From the NCBI GenBank assembly GCA_037074705.1, contig CM073591.1:75188532-75252531 (forward strand): DNA of 64,000 nucleotides, read 5' to 3'. The DNA comes from Zhengitettix transpicula (taxonomy: Eukaryota > Arthropoda > Insecta > Orthoptera > Tetrigidae). The first letter of the stretch is position 1. Every line of letters begins with the position of its first letter. Below, one piece after another: positions 59,346 through 64,000 of the stretch. A model generated the notes under the pieces. It had not been told where the DNA came from, ran no database searches, and saw only the letters and a list, made by a program, of their open reading frames with translations. The position numbers were made by a program, and so were the translations under genes.

Positions 59346-60864
59346 TTTCAACTGTAGTAACAGTCTTATGTATATGCCCTGATTACGTGTGTGGGTCAGC
59401 GTAGAAATACGATAATATTCAACTGCTCACCCACTGCAACTGAGTCGTTCAATGTAGCTGTAAGGTTTTACCACGTCAGAGCACGGTTAATGTTGAAGAC
59501 AGTAAATGCACGGAATATAGTTCCTTAGAATTGTGTTTTGTGACCACGTAAAAACATACACTAGTTATTGCAAATATTCATATTACAAGTGCCTCTCCGC
59601 ACGAAATACGCTTATGTTAGTTGTTTTGGTGTAATTTATCTCATATTTAGTTCTGTAATGACTTCAAATTAGCGATATTAGAATCGTTTATATCTAACAG
59701 CAGGTAGCCTGAAGTTTCTTGGTCTCGTTCCACTTAGTACCAGAGGAATTCGTGACATGAGATAGGTTGCCCGTGTCAGTATTCTACGCGTTTTCCGCGA
59801 GTCCATTCCGAAGAAATGTGTTGCGTCATCGGCACGCACGAAAGACGAGCGGACAGTAGAAAGTGACCGAGTCTCGCCCAGGTTGCATCGAATTAGGGAC
59901 ACGGCTCTCCTACCCTCTTATGAGCTGTTGCGTCTGCGACGGCAGAGGCCAAAGTTGAGCAGACGCATCCTCCGCCAGACGACTTGCGCAAATGGAGGAC
60001 CTTTCCTTACGAAGGTTGCGACTCGCCATAATCGGAACACTAGACCCATCAGTTTAATGTAATGCGTGACCACAGGGCGTATCTTTCGCAGCTCGTGAAT
60101 TCGATTTTTCGGAGTTGACGTTATCATTATTTATTACGTACCAGACAATAGCACATTAAGAACGCTTCCTCTCGCTGTTAATCTGCGGTATATTGGGCCT
60201 TACTAGAGCACGGATCTATCTGATGTCATAACTTTGGTAGCCAGGAGCGAATGCCTCCGTCTATCTCTGCTTCAAAAAATACCAGCGTTTCTCTCGTCTC
60301 ACCTGGACTGCACCAATAGTTCAATGGCAATTGATTTCTCACGTCACGAATTTCATTTGCTTTCTGAACAAGACAGAGCGTAGACTAATTCCATCATCAG
60401 CGTAATGGTCTCAGGATTTCTTAACGGCTAAACGACGATATTTGGAGCAACTGTGGTTCAGTGGCTAGTCTTACACATCCTAATTTGGCCACACCTTGGT
60501 TATTTCTGAATTGTGATAATGCACTTTGACCTCTATAAATGAAGACGTGACAGTTCGGATCATTAACTTTACCTGTGAAACCTTAATTGTAGAATAATTC
60601 TTTTTAATTAATATTTTGGATAGCATATCGGACTACTATAATAGTCTTAGTATTAAGAAAAAATACGTAAATTTAAAAGTAGGTCATCACATTTACCTTT
60701 GTGAAAATAGTCTTATTAGAAACAAATTTAACGTCTGTAAGCCAATCACTCAAGAAATTAACGAACCGTACAACTGCCGTATAACCGAAAATGATACAAA
60801 TTCAGGATAAAGACTTTTCATAAAATCAATGTTCAATTTTTTAAAAAAGCTTTATTAGTCCTCA
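59346..60864. other. No gene confirmed; CpG-richer patch 59680-60130
   Basis: This patch is richer in GC and CpG than its surroundings and holds two minus-strand frames of 69 and 74 codons, separated by a stop. I found no family motif. It could be an exon of an unidentified gene or an old transposon. Confidence 0.3.
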
Positions 60865-61080
60865 AATATGGTAATGTCAAACGGGAGCTTTCGGCTTTTC
60901 CCTAGACGATATTCATGTGTAAAAACATAAATTATACATTGAAACAATTTATTTCCTCCAAGAACAAATAAATGTAACGTTGGTTCTTGGAGGCAACAAA
61001 TTGTTTCAATGTAAAATTTATGTTTTTTACAGATGACTATGGCCTAGGAAAAGGCGAAAGCTACTGTTTGACATATTGTA
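60865..61080. repeat. Foldback with ~100-bp arms
   Basis: Left arm 60865-60965 and right arm 60983-61080 are reverse complements with some differences and a 17-nt loop. The right arm contains GATGA, then GCC...GGC (61042-61055) and GAAAGC, and the left arm the matching CATGA...CCGAAAGC. This hammerhead-like order is weaker than in the other foldbacks. The shared outer string GTTTGACAT is well preserved. Confidence 0.65.
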
Positions 61081-61085
61081 TTTAA

Positions 61086-61165
61086 GAATGAAAAAATTTA
61101 CGTCTGATTGAAAAGTTTATATTATCACTTTTTGTATGAATTGGCTATCTTTCCTATTCATTATT
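61086..61165 (+). mobile_element. Family R fragment, internally deleted
   Basis: AAAAAATTTACGTCTGATTG joins directly to TTTATATTATCACTTTTTG and GGCTATCTTTCCTATTCA. The left inverted end and the centre are missing. A flanking repeat could not be defined. Confidence 0.55.
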
Positions 61166-61239
61166 TGATCTTAGGATTAATAAAGTTTTTTTAATTCATC
61201 ACAGAAATTAATTTTGGACAATATAAATTGAAAAAACTT

Positions 61240-61502
61240 TTGTAGACGTTTCGATCAACTGATTTGTTCAGTGTCAGTTCTATAATTACAATTTTATTGT
61301 TCAATACTAATTTTTTATTCGTATCTGTTATACCGGTCGTTCATTCCTTGTGGGAAATATAATTATTAATTAATTATAAAATGTAAAACGTATGTGTTAA
61401 AAGTATGATAATAAGATACAGACGTAGGCAAGTATCAGACAAAATTGAGTGATAACAAAAAGCCACTCAACGTTTCTGCAATCCTTGTTGCTTGCGTCAG
61501 GT
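61240..61502 (-). ncRNA. Two hammerhead-like relics
   Basis: At 61273-61245 (minus) ACTGAACAAATCAGTTGATC is followed by GAAACGTC, with ATCA pairing with TGAT. At 61501-61471 (minus) CCTGACGCAAGCAACAAGG is followed by ATTGCAGAAACGTTGAG, with GCAA pairing with TTGC. Both keep GAAAC but have altered cores. The second resembles the family R core. Confidence 0.35.
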
Positions 61503-61621
61503 GATTAAAAAACGCAGGTGTCGCAAGCTCGACAGAGCTCACACCTCAGCAAAGCTAAGTATTAGTATATTTATGACTTAATTTCATGCGTCCAATTATT
61601 TTAAAGATCCCGGCATTAAGA

Positions 61622-61899
61622 ATTACTAAAATTGAATTCGCGATGATAAATTTACGTCTTATTGAAAAATATTAATAAGAAAAATAGTCCAATACAGAAA
61701 AAACAAATGATAAAATAAATTGCGTCAGTATTTGATATATATTATATATAAATTGGAGTTTTGTCAACTTATCAGGGCAGTTGTGTCTCTTCTTAGCACC
61801 TGAAGAAAGGAACAAGGATCCCAGAAACGTTGTGTGGTATTTATATTATCACTTATTTTGCCTGTATTTAGTCATCTTTCTTATTATTAAAATTTAATT
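61622..61899 (+). mobile_element. Family R foldback retroelement, copy R5
   Basis: The element (61639-61882) has ends TTTACGTCTTATTG...TAATAAGAAAAATAG and TCATCTTTCTT. Flanking repeats ATTACTAAAATTGAATT (61622-61638) and ATTATTAAAATTTAATT (61883-61899) agree at 15 of 17 positions. The core CACCTGAAGAAAGGAACAAGG followed by ATCCCAGAAACG matches R1 closely. A (TATA)n-rich centre separates the inverted ends. Confidence 0.6.
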
Positions 61900-63601
61900 A
61901 TTTTTTATCATAGAAATTTTCATATTTCTACGTGGTATTTGCGTTAATAGAATATTTAAGTTAATAACATCGAGGAACTGTTTCTGAACTAGTGTGGAAC
62001 CTGTCGGAACGAATAGTCAATAATTAAAGACGACTGCTGTTAATAACGCGTTATATCAACCGGTAATCTCAGCATTGCCATATTAGTCCTAAGTAGAGAG
62101 AAACTAACTCATGCAGTATGAGAAAGTAAATTCAGAGATGAGAGTGCTCATATAGTGAAATATATGGATTTCTAAGATGGAAAAATGGGCTCTGAATTTT
62201 TTCGTATGCTGATGTTCATAGAAAAATGTTACTATTGAAATTTACTAAATAGTTGACGATAAAATAGGCCCTTAAAAAATTACATACGTCGACACAGATT
62301 TTCCATACGGCCATAACGACAGCTTGACAAATTGCCAGCAGAAGAAAGGGAGGAATCTCATTCAGGAAAGGTAAGACTAGTATGCAGCATTCGCCTTGAG
62401 CTTCCGTCTTTTTTTGTTGTTACGTAGTACGCTAACGGCAGATGCCTCGAATAAAAACTGGTTCAGGAAGAATAAGGGAAATGCGAAACGAACCAGCAAC
62501 GCCATTCACTGCGTCATTGGAATAAATTTCCACAGTACATGGTTACATAGTACTGGGGTACACTTTGCACGAAATCTCTCTTGCGATGATTCATTACTTA
62601 CGTTATAGGAAAAAAACAGTGACTTTATTCTCAAATGTATTGGGTCGTATTTCCTCACATTTGGATATTGATCAGTTACTGACGCGGTTCCTTAGGTTGA
62701 TTATTTTATTAATTTCAATTATAATTTACTTAAAGAAATATAATATATGAAGCTGCCATTGTAACCCCAACCAAATGCAGAACAATTTCGGAGGAAATTA
62801 ATTACGACTAAAAACTGTTATTTGTATCACAAACCACGTTAAAGAAAAAGGTAATCAGCGAATCCTTATTAAAATACAGACTTTGCACATATTCCTCATG
62901 GCTTGAAAAGTTTGCTATTCGTCACCAATGGAAGTAGCCAGTGTAAGAAAAACAGGAAAATTATGCTAAATAATATAGTTTTTAATTTTGGTGCCAGAAC
63001 TACATGTATTCATCAATTCCTATGAGAATAGCAATAACGAGACTTTTCTTTGCTCAAGGAAATTTATGTGGTGATTAATTTTCATTTCCTAAGCGTCATG
63101 TTTGAGGGCGGTTCAGTTTAGCGTCTTTCTTCGCATATATACCATTCCCGTGAACAACACATTATATCAGCAAGCGCCTAGAGCTTGACGTCGTTAGATT
63201 GTTGTCCTGTGTGTGTTTATTCCACGCGCATAGTAGCAAGCCAGCAGTTTTCTAAGACACTCACCGTCCTTGCTGACGTGGTATAATAACGAATATGTGT
63301 CAATTTTTTTTACGACGTCTTCAAGTAAGAAGCAATTACGTTGAGAAATTAGTTCGAAGATGAAATGCGTTACATTTTTTTAATATAACTTTGCCGTCCT
63401 AAATAAGCTATTTGGGGTCACATGAAATAATACTACCAAATAATTTACATATTTGATAATAAGTCAGAGAATGTATCTGAAAATAATATTTTTATTCAAT
63501 TATTTAAAATATTCATAATGTTAAAATTTAGGTCTATATATATATTACTATTAGGAACAATATGGCCAAAAACAGATCAACACAAAAATAAAAACGGGTA
63601 C
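61900..63601. other. No gene seen
   Basis: AT-rich DNA with a patch at 62400-62600 carrying a 70-codon frame of unknown nature, and the short similarity to 56.9 kb noted near 63175. Confidence 0.4.
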
Positions 63602-63640
63602 AACGTTTCCTCCACAGATTTGTGGACCTTCTCAAGTACA
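63602..63640 (-). ncRNA. Hammerhead-like relic
   Basis: The minus strand reads CTTGAGAAGGTCCAC, AAATCT, GTGGAGGAAACGTTGT. TCCAC (63626-63622 on the minus strand) pairs fully with GTGGA (63615-63611), and GAAACG is intact. The core TTGAGAA differs from CTGANGA. It belongs to the same group as the 34.8-kb relic. Confidence 0.45.
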
Positions 63641-63894
63641 CGAACAAGAAACCCGGTTTCCTAATTAAAAATATTCATACATAACAGAAACACACAATGT
63701 TTCCCCACTACTTTGAAAATTCATCAACTGACAACATAATATTAATCAGGAAAGATGGGACCTATTATAGTGCTGGATATAAACATTTCTTTTCTTTTGT
63801 TAAGTTTTTTAATTGTCTCGACAACCCATTGAGGGTCTCGGCCAACCTGGACGACTGCCAGACTGTCATCTTACAATACAAATTCTGGTTTTAG

Positions 63895-64000
63895 GAGTGA
63901 CACGTGGTCAGTGTGTTGATTCTCCCTCAGTCGCGACACAAGTTTTCTTGGCCAGTAGGAGAACAAACATCCTTGCCCATGGCCGGTATTCGATCCCGGA
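63895..64000 (+). repeat. Possible tRNA-derived SINE, cut by the window end
   Basis: ACGTGGTCAGTGTGTTGATT resembles an A box and TATTCGATCCCGGA at the very end a B box. Their spacing, about 80 bp, is too long for a tRNA gene but possible for a SINE head. The element would continue past position 64000. Confidence 0.3.

Noticed and set aside
59678..60127. Two adjacent minus-strand frames in a CpG-rich patch
   Set aside because: They are separated by a stop and match no known family; not enough for a gene call.

Overview
This window looks like gene-poor, AT-rich nuclear DNA from an arthropod, most likely a winged insect with a large, transposon-rich genome. Relics of two non-LTR reverse transcriptases and one Tc1/mariner-type transposase, A-tailed short interspersed elements, (TA)n microsatellites and the absence of any long open frame support this. 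The style of the repeats suggests Polyneoptera (cockroach, termite or stick-insect grade), but that is an impression and the species cannot be fixed from sequence alone. No complete protein-coding gene, rRNA or intact tRNA was found. The only hints of a host gene are a minus-strand TATA box with a short first exon and a consensus splice donor near 9.6 kb, and an unidentified 162-codon open frame at 7.7-8.2 kb.

Layout. 1-20 kb is mostly featureless, apart from a hammerhead-ribozyme-like motif (2.1 kb), a perfect 22-bp hairpin (6.1 kb), the promoter/exon candidate (9.6 kb) and a CR1/Zenon-like element (13.0-14.2 kb). 20-43 kb is dominated by an A-tailed ~410-500 bp SINE-like family, here called family A. 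It occurs singly with a 12-bp target duplication (20.75 kb), as opposed copies with 24-bp hairpins (28-29 kb), as a near-identical head-to-tail array (31.4-33.1 kb), and as a tandem pair (41.7-42.5 kb). A LINE relic with a YADD motif lies at 25.1-26.0 kb. 43.0-46.2 kb is one large imperfect palindrome with ~0.9-kb arms, interrupted by a smaller foldback insertion and a 471-bp tandem duplication. 46-64 kb holds more foldbacks, a diverged 261-bp tandem duplication, a transposase relic (53.7-53.9 kb), a Jockey-like LINE relic (55.5-56.2 kb) and an old family A copy (58.1 kb).

The most striking signal is a recurring short motif spread over the whole window: CTGANGA, then a small hairpin, then GAAACG. 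This is the core layout of a hammerhead ribozyme. More than a dozen decayed examples are visible. Many occur as two inverted copies around a short spacer. One related family (R) is an inverted-repeat element flanked by 13-17 bp target duplications, which points to retroposition rather than cut-and-paste. Together this fits a dead or dying population of Penelope-like elements or small hammerhead-bearing 'retrozymes', preserved here mainly as foldbacks. Three LTR-like elements bracketed by (TA)n tracts are a second pattern. All family names are inferred by eye; no search was run.
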